From contig NZ_MTSB01000011.1 of the NCBI RefSeq assembly GCF_002093745.1, forward strand, positions 1 to 64,000: 64,000 nucleotides of DNA, written 5' to 3'. Position 1 is the stretch's first letter; every line of letters begins with the position of its first letter. This DNA is from Pseudomonas graminis (lineage in GTDB: Bacteria; Pseudomonadota; Gammaproteobacteria; Pseudomonadales; Pseudomonadaceae). The notes beneath the pieces were generated by a model that saw only the letters and a program-made list of their open reading frames with translations, was not told where the DNA came from and ran no database searches. Made by a program: the position numbers and the translations under genes. This document shows, in pieces, positions 10,086 to 18,992 of this stretch.

Positions 10086-10997
10086 ATGCTGTTAGCTAGG
10101 AAGTACTGCCAGGGGCACGGTATAGAGTTGGGAGCAGCGGCTCACAACGCGTTCAACCTCCCCAGTTGTCTGAATGTCGCACCGTGCGACGGTGTCGAGT
10201 TCTTGCATCCTCGCGACATGGAGGATTACCAGCAGTATTTCGTGGAACAGATGAAAGTGTCGGGCGATGTCTCGAAAGTCGACATGCTCGGCGACTTTCA
10301 ATGCATTCACACTGACGATTCGTCGGTTGATTACCTCATCAGCTCGCATGTCATCGAACACGTTCCCAATCTGTTTTCCGCCTATGTCGAAGCTCTCCGG
10401 GTGCTGAAGAACGGTGGCGTGTTCTTCTGCATCTTCCCCAAGCGCACGGCCGCGCGAACCGACCGGGCGCGTCGGTTGACGACGCTGGCGCAGATGATCG
10501 AAGACTTCGAAAACAAGGTCGACATGACCACCGTTGCCGAAGGTGAGTGGCGGGGTCACTATCAGGTGTTCTCCTTGCAGAGCATGATCCGCGCGGTCAA
10601 TTACGTTAACTCGTCAGGCCTGGGCTGCTGGTACATCGAGTGCGTGGAAGAGACGGATTCGAAAGTGGGCAACGGCCACACCCTCGTGCTGCGCAAGGTA
10701 GAAGGGCTGTCGGCAGAGAAGTGGCAGGATGTCGCCGATTTCAACACGCAGTTCAATCAGTTGCTGATGGCTGGCAAACTGGAAAACGCATTGACGCTGA
10801 CCAAGATTCTGCTCTCCTTCAATTTTTTCGATGCCACCCGGCTGCACCTCGCCGGCGCCTTGAGCCGTCAGTTGGGGCATGTGGCCGAAGGCGTCGAGTT
10901 TCTGCGTCAGGCGCTTGTGGTCGATCCGGAAAACGAGGACTACCGAAAGGAGTTCATCGAAGTGACCGGCGCACCTTTCCACAATCCGGTGCTTTGA
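10086..10997 (+). CDS. SAM-dependent methyltransferase-domain protein
   Basis: This encodes 303 residues from the ATG at 10086 (a GTG one codon earlier is possible). The start is supported by a GGTGGGTAGG purine run. G-I-E-L-G-A-A near residue 14 resembles methyltransferase motif I. The segment D-Y-L-I-S-S-H-V-I-E-H-V-P-N near residue 83, followed by L-K-N-G-G-V-F-F, is typical of class I (type 11) methyltransferases. The C-terminal ~80 residues are helical and TPR-like (L-A-G-A-L-S-R-Q-L-G-H). The pairing with the divergent glycosyltransferase suggests carbohydrate or glycoprotein modification; this is inference. Confidence 0.75.
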   Translation: MLLARKYCQGHGIELGAAAHNAFNLPSCLNVAPCDGVEFLHPRDMEDYQQYFVEQMKVSGDVSKVDMLGDFQCIHTDDSSVDYLISSHVIEHVPNLFSAYVEALRVLKNGGVFFCIFPKRTAARTDRARRLTTLAQMIEDFENKVDMTTVAEGEWRGHYQVFSLQSMIRAVNYVNSSGLGCWYIECVEETDSKVGNGHTLVLRKVEGLSAEKWQDVADFNTQFNQLLMAGKLENALTLTKILLSFNFFDATRLHLAGALSRQLGHVAEGVEFLRQALVVDPENEDYRKEFIEVTGAPFHNPVL

Positions 10998-11075
10998 GGA
11001 CAGTTTCAAGCTGCGAGCTTTAAGCGTTAAGCTGCTGGCTTCTCGTTTATGGCGCTGCTGACAAAGGACTGACCC

Positions 11076-12419
11076 ATGACACGCAATGACCCCCATTCGC
11101 TGGCGCAGCAATTGATGGGCATTGATGAAGTGGAGTGTGTAACCCCCGACTTGAACGGCGTGCCCCGCGGCAAGGTCATGACGGCCGAAGGCTTCCTCGA
11201 AGGGCGACGTCTGCAACTGGCGCGCGGCGTACTGCTGCAATGCATCATGGGCGGTTATCCACCGGCGCGTTTCTATGGCAGCGATGACGGCGACCTGGCG
11301 TTAATCAGTGATCCGCTGCAGATTCACCGCCTGCCCTGGAGCGATCAGCCCCGTGCATTGGCCATCTGCGATGCCGTGGATCTGAATGGCGAGCCCTGTC
11401 TGTTATCGACGCGCAGCCAGTTGAAGGCCGTTATCGCCCGTTATGCCGCTCGGGGCCTGGTGCCGGTGGTGGCGACCGAGCTTGAGTTTTTCGTGTTTGC
11501 GCCCAATCCCGATCCGCATCAGCCATTCATGCCGCCAGTGGGTCTGGATGGGCGACGCGAGGCCGGGCACTCGGCATTCAGTGTCAGTTCCAATAACGGC
11601 CTGCGGCCGTTCTTCGTCGAGGTCTATGCGTGCATGGCTGCACTCGGCCTGCCGCGTGACACCGTGATGCATGAGATGGGGGTCAGCCAGTTCGAGATCA
11701 ACCTGCTGCATGGCGATCCGTTGAGGCTGGCCGATCAGACCTTTCTGTTCAAGCACCTGCTCAAGGAAGTCGCGCTCAGGCACGGGCTTGTCGTGGTCTG
11801 CATGGCCAAGCCGCTGGCACACACGGCGGGCAGCTCGATGCACATCCACCAGAGCGTGGTCGCCGCGGATTCCGGGCAAACGGTATTCAGCAATGCCGGT
11901 GGCGAAGCGACCGCCACCTTCCGCCACTTCATCGGCGGTCAGCAAGCCTGCATGGCTGACTTCACGGCCTTGTTCGCGCCCAACGTCAATTCTTATCAGC
12001 GCCTGTTTCATCCCTATGCTTCGCCCAACAACGCCTGCTGGTCCTACGATAATCGCGCCGCCGGACTACGTATTCCGTCGAGTGCGGCGGCGGCCAGAAG
12101 AGTGGAGAATCGGCTGCCCGGCGCGGACGCCAATCCTTATCTGGCCATCGCTGCGAGCCTGACGGCCGGGCTGTACGGTATCGAACAAGGCCTTGAACCG
12201 ACTGCGCCGATGCAGGGTGAAATCGAGGTGCCGGAAGAATTGTCACTTCCTTGTACCTTGCATGCCGCTCTTGAACGTCTGAAAAGCAGTCAGTTGGCCA
12301 AGGAACTGTTTGGTCATGAATTCATCGAAGGCTACATCGCGTCGAAGGCTCTGGAACTCAGCAGTTTTTTCGACGAGATCACCCCCTGGGAACGGCGCGT
12401 TCTGGCTGCTCAGGTTTAA
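11076..12419 (+). CDS. Glutamine synthetase-like enzyme (probable gamma-glutamylpolyamine/amine synthetase)
   Basis: This encodes 447 residues, a typical length for GS-like ligases of the PuuA class. The beta-grasp N-domain includes D-L-N-G-V-P-R-G-K. The catalytic core shows the metal-ligand strand A-T-E-L-E-F-F, then S-Q-F-E-I-N-L, the S-S-M-H-I-H-Q-S ATP-binding loop and the C-terminal R-V-E-N-R-L-P-G-A-D-A-N-P-Y-L motif. Such enzymes glutamylate amines (for example putrescine) for catabolism rather than make glutamine. It is followed 54 bp later by an MFS transporter that could move a related substrate. The substrate itself is not deducible. Confidence 0.85.
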   Translation: MTRNDPHSLAQQLMGIDEVECVTPDLNGVPRGKVMTAEGFLEGRRLQLARGVLLQCIMGGYPPARFYGSDDGDLALISDPLQIHRLPWSDQPRALAICDAVDLNGEPCLLSTRSQLKAVIARYAARGLVPVVATELEFFVFAPNPDPHQPFMPPVGLDGRREAGHSAFSVSSNNGLRPFFVEVYACMAALGLPRDTVMHEMGVSQFEINLLHGDPLRLADQTFLFKHLLKEVALRHGLVVVCMAKPLAHTAGSSMHIHQSVVAADSGQTVFSNAGGEATATFRHFIGGQQACMADFTALFAPNVNSYQRLFHPYASPNNACWSYDNRAAGLRIPSSAAAARRVENRLPGADANPYLAIAASLTAGLYGIEQGLEPTAPMQGEIEVPEELSLPCTLHAALERLKSSQLAKELFGHEFIEGYIASKALELSSFFDEITPWERRVLAAQV

Positions 12420-12473
12420 GAATCGCAGTATCGGGCTCGTCCATTCGGGCGACTCCCTATTTTTGGAACGTTG

Positions 12474-13871
12474 ATGCGCCAAATCTGGAAATCCTTTCGA
12501 GCGCTTTATTTTGCCTCGTTGATGATGTTGATCGGCTCAGGCCTGCTGAGTACTTATCTGGCCCTGCGCCTGGCGGCTGATCAGGTCGACAGCCTGTGGG
12601 TCGGTGCTTTGATGGCGGCCAACTACTTCGGTCTGGTGCTGGGCGGCAAGATCGGTCACCGCCTGATCGGCCGTGTCGGTCATATTCGCGCCTATGCCAC
12701 CTGCGCCGGCATTGTCGGCGCGGCGGTGCTCGGGCATGGCCTGATCAGCTGGCTGCCCGCCTGGCTGGTGCTGCGGGTGATCGTCGGCCTGGGCATGATG
12801 TGTCAATACATGGTCATCGAGAGCTGGCTCAACGAACAGGCCGAGGCCAAGCAGCGCGGCATGGTGTTCAGCGGTTACATGATCGCTTCCTACCTGGGCC
12901 TGGTGCTTGGCCAACTGGTGCTAGTGGTTCACCCGCAACTGGGTCCTGAACTGCTCATGCTGGTGGCGTTGTGTTTTGCTCTGTGTCTGGTGCCTGTTGC
13001 CATGACCCGGGCCATCCACCCGGCGCCCCTGCACCCGGCACCGCTGGAGCCGAGGTTCTTCATGAAGCGTGTCCCGCAGTCATTGACGGCGGTACTGGGT
13101 GCGGGGCTGATCATCGGTTCGTTTTACGGTCTGGCGCCGGTCTATGCCGCCGAGCAGGGGCTGTCCACCGAGCAGGTCGGTCTGTTCATGGGGTGCTGCA
13201 TTCTGGCCGGGTTTCTGGTGCAGTGGCCCCTGGGCCTGCTGTCGGACCGCTATGACCGCTCCGTGCTGATGCGGGTGTTCGCAGCCGCGCTGGTGGTGGC
13301 GTCCTTGCCGCTGGCAGTGTTCCCCAGCGTGCCGGTCGAGGTGCTGTTCGGCGTCGGCTTCCTGGCGTCGCTGATGCAGTTCTGCCTCTATCCGCTGGCC
13401 GTGGCATTTGCCAATGACCACGTCGAGGCCGAGCGGCGCGTGTCGCTGACGGCAATGCTGCTCATGACCTACGGGATCGGCGCGAGCATCGGCCCGCTGG
13501 CTGCGGGTGTGGTCATGAAAGTGTTCGGTGGCCACATGCTGTATGTGTTTGTCTGCGGCGCTGCAGCGATTCTTGTCCTGTTGATCCGGCCAAAGGCCGT
13601 TACTCACCTGCACCAGGTGGAGAACGCACCACTGCACCACGTTGCGATGCCGGACAGCATGTCCAGTTCGCCGTTGGTGGTGGCGCTCGATCCGCGTGTG
13701 GATGAACAGGTGGTACAGGACCAGATGCAGAATACCGTCGAGCCGGAGGTTGCAGAGCCAGAGCCAGAGCCAGAGCCGGAAATGCAGCCGCAGGCAGAGT
13801 CGGTGGCCGAGGTCAGGGCTGACGCCGTCGAGGAAGAGCGTGAGGGCGAGAGCGAGACCTGGAAGGCCTGA
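12474..13871 (+). CDS. MFS transporter (YcaD-like) with acidic C-terminal tail
   Basis: This encodes 465 residues. Twelve hydrophobic helices are evident. Between the helices of the first half is an R-x-G-R-V-G-type loop near residue 65, and a G-L-L-S-D-R-Y-D-R MFS motif lies near residue 258. After the last helix the protein ends in a ~90-residue cytoplasmic tail. The tail contains a run of alternating Glu-Pro residues (from about residue 428) and is highly acidic, which is not part of the transport fold. The start is ATG 12474; a TTG precedes it directly. Substrate unknown; the upstream GS-like gene suggests an amine or amino-acid derivative. Confidence 0.82.
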   Translation: MRQIWKSFRALYFASLMMLIGSGLLSTYLALRLAADQVDSLWVGALMAANYFGLVLGGKIGHRLIGRVGHIRAYATCAGIVGAAVLGHGLISWLPAWLVLRVIVGLGMMCQYMVIESWLNEQAEAKQRGMVFSGYMIASYLGLVLGQLVLVVHPQLGPELLMLVALCFALCLVPVAMTRAIHPAPLHPAPLEPRFFMKRVPQSLTAVLGAGLIIGSFYGLAPVYAAEQGLSTEQVGLFMGCCILAGFLVQWPLGLLSDRYDRSVLMRVFAAALVVASLPLAVFPSVPVEVLFGVGFLASLMQFCLYPLAVAFANDHVEAERRVSLTAMLLMTYGIGASIGPLAAGVVMKVFGGHMLYVFVCGAAAILVLLIRPKAVTHLHQVENAPLHHVAMPDSMSSSPLVVALDPRVDEQVVQDQMQNTVEPEVAEPEPEPEPEMQPQAESVAEVRADAVEEEREGESETWKA

Positions 13872-13895
13872 TGTAACAGAGGGAGAGGCGTGGGG

Positions 13896-13919
13896 GATTG
13901 CGGCACGGCTGCCGCAATC
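13896..13919. terminator. Hairpin between convergent MFS and ycgR genes
   Basis: GATTGCGGCA pairs perfectly with TGCCGCAATC around a CGGC loop. It sits between two convergent stop codons and so could serve both, although no T-run follows in either direction. Confidence 0.6.
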
Positions 13920-13940
13920 ATTCGCAAACGTTCGCTACTG

Positions 13941-14687
13941 TCAGAAGTCGTCGTCTTTGTCGAAGCGGCGCGCTTCACGTTGCAGCTGGTAGACGAATCG
14001 TTCGACCTGACGCTGCACCAGTCCGCTCATGTTGTGAAAGCGTACCCCGGCGAACGTGGTATGGAATCGTTCTTCGAAGTGCAGATGGCGCAATTCGACG
14101 GGTGCCGTCATGGCGCCAAAGGGCAGTTTGGCGATGAAGCGATCGTACACCTGACCCAGCTGCATGCGGTCAGACACATCGCCTTCGAAACGCAACTTGC
14201 AACCGGTGGCAGAAATATCCAGCAGTTTGCCCGTCAGCGTTGATTTCAGGCGTTCGCCGCCGATCTCGACATCAACCAGCTGAGCCAGTTTCAGCGCAGC
14301 ACGAAAAGCATTGCGACGCTGGTGGTAGATGACTTCTTCGGGCATGGGGCCGCGGTACATACGCTGGCCATCGGACTCGATAATGTCCATGTGCGCAGCG
14401 CTTTCCCAAGCGATACGTACGCCATCATGAAAGCCTTCGACGCGGTAGGATTCGCCATTGCCGATAAAACGTTCGCCGTCACGGGGGATCATTTCGTCGA
14501 GCGCAATGGTATTGCTGTCACGGTCGACTTCGAGGAGGTAGCTCTGAAAACGCTGGGCGCGCTCGTTGAAGGTAATGATCAGCGGATCATGACTCTCGAC
14601 CAGCAACCGCAGGTTTGCGGCGATTTCCAAAGGTGTATTGAGGACCTTCGGGGGCTGCGGAGCATCGTCCGCGCTTGAGCCATTCAC
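13941..14687 (-). CDS. ycgR: Flagellar brake protein, PilZ domain
   Basis: This encodes 248 residues. The N-terminal half corresponds to the YcgR_N beta-barrel. The C-terminal half is a PilZ domain with the cyclic-di-GMP-binding signatures R-R-N-A-F-R (the RxxxR arm, near residue 125) and D-I-S-A-T-G-C (the D/NxSxxG strand). When loaded with c-di-GMP such proteins act on the motor to slow or bias swimming. It is the first gene of the flagellar cluster and points the same way as flgN-flgM. Confidence 0.9.
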   Translation of the reverse strand: MNGSSADDAPQPPKVLNTPLEIAANLRLLVESHDPLIITFNERAQRFQSYLLEVDRDSNTIALDEMIPRDGERFIGNGESYRVEGFHDGVRIAWESAAHMDIIESDGQRMYRGPMPEEVIYHQRRNAFRAALKLAQLVDVEIGGERLKSTLTGKLLDISATGCKLRFEGDVSDRMQLGQVYDRFIAKLPFGAMTAPVELRHLHFEERFHTTFAGVRFHNMSGLVQRQVERFVYQLQREARRFDKDDDF

Positions 14688-14769
14688 GTTCTTGAATCTC
14701 CAGGCAAAATACTACAGCAACGCAACAACAGGCATTCTGCCACTACGCACGATACCTTGATACAGGGAA

Positions 14770-15237
14770 TTACGCCTGACTGAGGGGGCGTGGTCTTGCT
14801 CTGAGCGCAGTCGAGCCCCGACTGTCATAGAGTGTTGGCGTATCGCCGCCGTTCAATATGCGAAGCTGATGGGCGGTGCTGATCTGTTGCAGCTGAATCA
14901 GGCTGCCGTTCCGGTCATTCAGAACCTGGCACTCATTGATCAACGCATTCAGTTCATCACCTGCCGTCAACAATTGCTCACCGACATCCGACTGGCTGGC
15001 CAGTTGCTGAAGACCGTTGCGATTTGCTGGCAAACCAAGGCCCGCCAGTAACTGGCTGCGCTTGCGACCGTGCTGATCGAGCAGTATGACCAGCGCTTGC
15101 TTTTGAGCCAGCACCTGTTCCATATCGCCCATGTCGCGGCCATGAAGAATCACGGATTCGGCCTGCAACAGCTCGAGCAGCTGTCGGGTCGAAACTATGT
15201 CATCGGTGATCATCTGCAGCAAATTAGTGTCTTGCAT
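14770..15237 (-). CDS. flgN: Flagellar export chaperone FlgN
   Basis: This encodes 155 residues, predicted almost entirely helical. The segment around L-L-E-L-L-Q-A-E and the run of Asn/Gln-rich helices fit the FlgN family, which binds the hook-filament junction proteins FlgK and FlgL for export. It lies 49 bp downstream of flgM and is probably co-transcribed from the sigma-28 promoter at 15639-15665. Confidence 0.9.
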   Translation of the reverse strand: MQDTNLLQMITDDIVSTRQLLELLQAESVILHGRDMGDMEQVLAQKQALVILLDQHGRKRSQLLAGLGLPANRNGLQQLASQSDVGEQLLTAGDELNALINECQVLNDRNGSLIQLQQISTAHQLRILNGGDTPTLYDSRGSTALRARPRPLSQA

Positions 15238-15286
15238 CGCATGCTCTGGTTTTTAAGCGTCCAGAATATCCAGCGCGAGCCGTGGC

Positions 15287-15601
15287 TTAGCGTTGGGTTT
15301 CGAAATTCAACAGTTTGCTGGCAACACGATTGCTGTCGACTTTATAGCTACCGTCTGCGATGGCCTGCTTGAGCTCGGCGACGCGTGAACTGTTGACGGT
15401 TGGCAGATCGTTCAGCTTGTCCGTGATTTTCTGCAACTGTTGAGCCTCACTGCTCAAGGAAAAAGTCTCCCCGGTGCTTTTGACGCCTGCGGTGGCTGCA
15501 GGTGCGGGTGCATCGGTTTTGGCGGTGTCTTTACCGGCCCCGGTACGTGACGTACTGGTGACAAGTTGTGAATTGTTAAGGCGGCTAAAATCTATGACCA
15601 T
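15287..15601 (-). CDS. flgM: Anti-sigma-28 factor FlgM
   Basis: This encodes 104 residues starting [10 protein letters not shown], the usual Pseudomonas FlgM N-terminus; an upstream in-frame start is rejected because it lacks this match. The C-terminal half holds the FliA-binding helices (L-S-S-E-A-Q-Q-L and [14 protein letters not shown]). FlgM holds FliA inactive until the hook is finished and is then exported through the flagellar secretion channel. A clear sigma-28 promoter upstream gives the expected feedback loop. Confidence 0.95.
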   Translation of the reverse strand: MVIDFSRLNNSQLVTSTSRTGAGKDTAKTDAPAPAATAGVKSTGETFSLSSEAQQLQKITDKLNDLPTVNSSRVAELKQAIADGSYKVDSNRVASKLLNFETQR

Positions 15602-15638
15602 GATTGAAAAACCTCTGGGTGTTTGGACGCTTGCCTTG

Positions 15639-15665
15639 TTTTCGGCCAACCCCGATCAAACTTTA
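15639..15665 (-). promoter_or_regulatory. Sigma-28 (FliA) promoter of flgM-flgN
   Basis: Read on the minus strand: TAAAGTTT, an 11-nt spacer, then GCCGAAAA. The FliA consensus is TAAAGTTT-N11-GCCGATAA, so the -35 is perfect and the -10 has one mismatch. It lies about 38-64 bp upstream of the flgM start. Confidence 0.88.
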
Positions 15666-15761
15666 GGCTGATTGTGATAAAGCTTCTCAATAGATGCTTT
15701 CCACCGTCGGACATTCACCGCAGTCTAGAAAAAACGCACGCGCTACGCCAGCATCAATGCA

Positions 15762-16520
15762 TCACATGGCAACTTCCACCTGTCCGGGGCCAGTGACATT
15801 GGCCTTTATCACCCGTTGTGAATTGAGGTTTTTCACCCGTATCTGTTCGTTGAAACCACCGTCGGACATCGCTTCGCCGGGCATCCGCACCGCCAGCGTG
15901 CCGGTTCGGGCAATGATGACCACCTGATCGCCCTTGTGAACCATCTGTGGCTGTTCGAGTGCCACGGGGGTGATCACCTGATCGATGACCATTTGTCGGA
16001 CAACCTTCTGGCCAACGGCCTGATCAAGGGATGCCAGAAATCCCTGACCCAGGCTGCTGACATCGCGCTCGCGCATGGCGATGTCCTGTTCGGTGACGAT
16101 GGCATCGCGTTTGAGCGGGCGCACCACCGTTACCACGTTGCGAAACAGCTGAACCTGAGCGGGCACGAACACCGTCCACGGCGATGAGCCCTCACAGCGC
16201 ACGCGCACAGTCACCCGGCCGACCGGGCGCGGGCTTTCGAGGCTGGCTGTCAAATCCTTGTCGCAAGCAGCCATCCGTAAACGCGGGTCGAGCTGCTTGA
16301 CCTGAATGTCATGACGCCCGTCAATCTGGTTGGTTGCCAAATAGTCTTCTACTGTGAACTCAAGAAACCCTTGGGTGACGCCGATAAGCTGTTCAGGCAG
16401 TGTGAAATTCTCTGCGCGAGCGAAGTTCGCCGGGCCGCAAAGGCACAGCAGAGCGATTGCGCACAGAAGCCTGCGGGTTTCTAATGCGAAGTGTCGAGAA
16501 ATTGTCGTCTTTGCGTTCAT
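15762..16520 (-). CDS. flgA: Flagellar basal body P-ring formation chaperone FlgA
   Basis: This encodes 252 residues. The N-terminus has a signal peptide (basic start, then a Leu/Cys/Ala-rich core ending near Ala-Arg-Ala, residue ~36). The mature protein ends in a SAF domain, as expected for the periplasmic chaperone that assists FlgI assembly. It is divergent from cheV with 78 bp between. No Shine-Dalgarno is visible directly before ATG 16520. A sigma-54-like promoter ends only a dozen bases upstream, so a leaderless transcript is possible. Confidence 0.95.
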   Translation of the reverse strand: MNAKTTISRHFALETRRLLCAIALLCLCGPANFARAENFTLPEQLIGVTQGFLEFTVEDYLATNQIDGRHDIQVKQLDPRLRMAACDKDLTASLESPRPVGRVTVRVRCEGSSPWTVFVPAQVQLFRNVVTVVRPLKRDAIVTEQDIAMRERDVSSLGQGFLASLDQAVGQKVVRQMVIDQVITPVALEQPQMVHKGDQVVIIARTGTLAVRMPGEAMSDGGFNEQIRVKNLNSQRVIKANVTGPGQVEVAM

Positions 16521-16532
16521 GAGATTATAAAT

Positions 16533-16548
16533 AGCAAAGCCCGTGCCG
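16533..16548 (-). promoter_or_regulatory. Candidate sigma-54 promoter of flgA
   Basis: On the minus strand the sequence CGGCACG-GGCT-TTGCT matches the RpoN consensus (TGGCACG-N4-TTGCW) except for the first base, with GG-N10-GC spacing exact. The predicted start would fall about 2 nt before the flgA ATG. Confidence 0.5.
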
Positions 16549-16598
16549 CTTGTTGATCGGTTGTGTGGGCGGCGGTCATTTTGGTAAGGGGGTTCGGC

Positions 16599-17525
16599 AT
16601 GGCAGGTGTAATGGATTCGGTAAACCAGCGAACTCAGCTGGTGGGTCAGAATCGCCTGGAGCTGCTCTTGTTTCGTCTCGACGGCAAGCAGCTTTACGGG
16701 ATCAACGTCTTCAAGGTAAAAGAAGTACTGCAATGCCCGAAACTCACCATCATGCCCAAATCGAGCAAGATCGTTCGGGGCGTTGCCAATATTCGGGGTG
16801 GCACCATTCCGATCATGGACCTGGCAATGGCGACAGGCTCCACCGGGATGATTTCGCTGGTTAATTCCTTCGTCATCATTACCGAGTACAACACCAAGGT
16901 TCAGGGCTTTCTGGTGCATTCGGTCGAACGCATCGTCAACATGAACTGGGAAGAGATTCATCCGCCACCCAAGGGGACCGGGCGCGATCACTACCTGACC
17001 GCCGTTACCCGGGTTGATAACCAGTTGGTGGAAATCATCGACGTCGAGAAAATCCTCGCTGAAGTAGCGCCTGTTTCCGAAGAGATTTCGGTAGGCGTCA
17101 TTGATGCCGAGGTCAAGCACAAGGCCGTCTCGATGCGCGTGCTGACGGTTGACGACTCGTCCGTGGCCCGCAAACAGGTCAGCCGTTGCCTGGAGACCGT
17201 CGGGGTGGAAGTGGTCGCACTGAACGACGGCCGTCAGGCGTTGGATTACCTGCTCAACATGGTCGCGGAAGGTAAAAAGCCGGAAGAAGAATTCCTGATG
17301 ATGATCTCCGACATTGAAATGCCGGAGATGGATGGCTATACCCTTACAGCGGCCATTCGTAATGACCCGCGTATGCAGAAGATGCACATCACCTTGCACA
17401 CTTCGTTGTCCGGGGTGTTCAACCAGGCGATGGTCAAGAAGGTCGGCGCTGATGACTTTCTTGCCAAATTCCGGCCTGATGACCTCGCGGCCAGGGTTGT
17501 TGCGCGGATCAATGCAGCAGAATAA
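16599..17525 (+). CDS. cheV: Chemotaxis coupling protein CheV
   Basis: This encodes 308 residues from an ATG at 16599 preceded by AAGGGGG. Residues ~15-165 are a CheW-like domain (L-L-F-R-L-D-G-K-Q-L-Y-G-I-N). Residues ~178-300 are a receiver domain with D185/D186 and the phospho-acceptor D238 (M-M-I-S-D-I-E-M-P). CheV couples chemoreceptors to CheA, and the receiver can take phosphate as a sink or adaptation device. It is followed 51 bp later by cheR, as in other Pseudomonas flagellar clusters. Confidence 0.96.
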   Translation: MAGVMDSVNQRTQLVGQNRLELLLFRLDGKQLYGINVFKVKEVLQCPKLTIMPKSSKIVRGVANIRGGTIPIMDLAMATGSTGMISLVNSFVIITEYNTKVQGFLVHSVERIVNMNWEEIHPPPKGTGRDHYLTAVTRVDNQLVEIIDVEKILAEVAPVSEEISVGVIDAEVKHKAVSMRVLTVDDSSVARKQVSRCLETVGVEVVALNDGRQALDYLLNMVAEGKKPEEEFLMMISDIEMPEMDGYTLTAAIRNDPRMQKMHITLHTSLSGVFNQAMVKKVGADDFLAKFRPDDLAARVVARINAAE

Positions 17526-17576
17526 CCAGCCGGGGGCGTCGTCCCCGGTGATTCACATGATTTGAGAGGCGGCACC

Positions 17577-18404
17577 TTGTCTACGGGTAATTTGGATTTT
17601 GATCAGTTCCGGGTATTTCTGGAAAAAGCCTGTGGCATCTTGCTTGGGGAAAACAAGCAGTACCTGGTGTCCAGCCGCCTCAACAAATTGATGGAGCAGC
17701 AAAGCATCAAATCGTTGGGCGAATTGGTCCAGCGTATCCAGAGCCAGCCGCGCAGTGGCCTGCGTGAGCAGGTGGTCGATGCCATGACCACCAACGAAAC
17801 CTTGTGGTTTCGCGACACCTACCCGTTCGAGGTGTTGAAGAACAAGGTGCTGCCGGAGCAGATCAAGGCCAGCCCCGGTCAGCGACTGCGTATCTGGTCG
17901 GCGGCTTGCTCGTCGGGTCAGGAACCGTATTCGCTGTCGATGTCCATTGACGAGTTCGAGCGCTCCAATCCTGGCCAGCTCAAGTCGGGCGCGCAGATCG
18001 TGGCCACCGACCTGTCGGGCTTGATGCTCAATAATTGCAAGACCGGTGAGTACGACAGCCTGGCCATTGGTCGCGGTCTGTCGCCTGATCGTCTGCAGCG
18101 CTTTTTTGACGTGAAAAGCCCTGGCCGCTGGGTGGTCAAGACGCCGATCAAGAGTCGCGTGGAATTCCGCTCGTTCAACCTGCTCGACAGCTACTCCGCG
18201 TTGGGCAAGTTCGACATCGTGTTCTGCCGTAACGTACTCATCTACTTCTCGGCCGAAGTGAAGAAAGACATCCTGCTGCGCATCCACGGCACGCTCAAGC
18301 CGGGCGGCTACCTGTTCCTCGGTGCTTCCGAAGCGCTCAATGGCCTGCCTGATCACTACCAGATGGTCCAGTGCAGCCCGGGGATCATTTACAAGGCCAA
18401 GTGA
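17577..18404 (+). CDS. cheR: Chemotaxis protein methyltransferase CheR
   Basis: This encodes 275 residues. The TTG start at 17577 is chosen because GAGAGG lies 6 nt upstream and the product then begins S-T-G-N-L-D-F, like its Pseudomonas relatives. The N-terminal helical domain is followed by the SAM-binding core, with W-S-A-A-C-S-S-G-Q-E-P-Y near residue 105 and F-D-I-V-F-C-R-N-V-L-I-Y near residue 215. It methylates glutamates of chemoreceptors with S-adenosylmethionine. A strong terminator follows. Confidence 0.96.
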   Translation: MSTGNLDFDQFRVFLEKACGILLGENKQYLVSSRLNKLMEQQSIKSLGELVQRIQSQPRSGLREQVVDAMTTNETLWFRDTYPFEVLKNKVLPEQIKASPGQRLRIWSAACSSGQEPYSLSMSIDEFERSNPGQLKSGAQIVATDLSGLMLNNCKTGEYDSLAIGRGLSPDRLQRFFDVKSPGRWVVKTPIKSRVEFRSFNLLDSYSALGKFDIVFCRNVLIYFSAEVKKDILLRIHGTLKPGGYLFLGASEALNGLPDHYQMVQCSPGIIYKAK

Positions 18405-18426
18405 TGGTGTGCTGTCGCCTGTCATG

Positions 18427-18452
18427 AAAGAGACCTTCGGGTCTCTTTTTTT
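18427..18452 (+). terminator. Rho-independent terminator after cheR
   Basis: AAAGAGACC-TTCG-GGTCTCTTT, a 9-bp stem with a stable TTCG tetraloop, runs into a tract of T residues. It closes the cheV-cheR unit and marks the left edge of the non-flagellar block. Confidence 0.92.
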
Positions 18453-18514
18453 GTTGTGGATCTTATGGTGCTATGGCGGGCTCTGTCATCGGGCGAATCA
18501 TCAGGAGATCAATC

Positions 18515-18982
18515 ATGCCGCACAGCAATATTTCCGGAGCGCCGCGCCAGCAACTTACCGAGCGTGTGTTGCAAGCCAAGACGGCAAAGAACCTGACCTG
18601 GGCAGCGCTTGCCGAGGGTACGGGCCTGAGTGTGGTCTACGTCACCGCCGCGCTGCTCGGTCAGCATCCCTTGCCGCAAGCGGTGGCCGAGGTGGTTGCC
18701 GAGCGTCTCGGGCTGGACAGGGACGCCGTGGTTGAGCTGCAAACCATCCCGTTGCGTGGCAATGTGGAAGACGTTTCCAGTGACCCGACTATCTATCGCT
18801 TCCACGAGATGGTTCAGGTTTACGGCACAACGCTGAAAGCATTGGTGCATGAGCAGTTCGGCGACGGCATCATCAGCGCGATCAACTTCAAGCTGGACAT
18901 CAGGAAAGTCGAAGACCCTGAAGGGGGAGAGCGTGCCGTCATAACCCTTGATGGAAAATTCCTGCCCTACAAACCGTTCTGA
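18515..18982 (+). CDS. cynS: Cyanate hydratase (cyanase)
   Basis: This encodes 155 residues, one fewer than E. coli CynS (156), with AGGAG upstream of ATG 18515. The N-terminal helix-turn-helix-like domain is followed by the catalytic domain. R95, E98 and S121 align with the known active-site R96, E99 and S122 of the E. coli enzyme, shifted by one. It converts cyanate and bicarbonate to ammonia and CO2 in the cytoplasm. No cynR, cynT or cyanate-specific transporter gene is adjacent, so it is isolated from the classical cyn operon. Confidence 0.96.
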   Translation: MPHSNISGAPRQQLTERVLQAKTAKNLTWAALAEGTGLSVVYVTAALLGQHPLPQAVAEVVAERLGLDRDAVVELQTIPLRGNVEDVSSDPTIYRFHEMVQVYGTTLKALVHEQFGDGIISAINFKLDIRKVEDPEGGERAVITLDGKFLPYKPF

Positions 18983-18992
18983 GGACGCTGAC

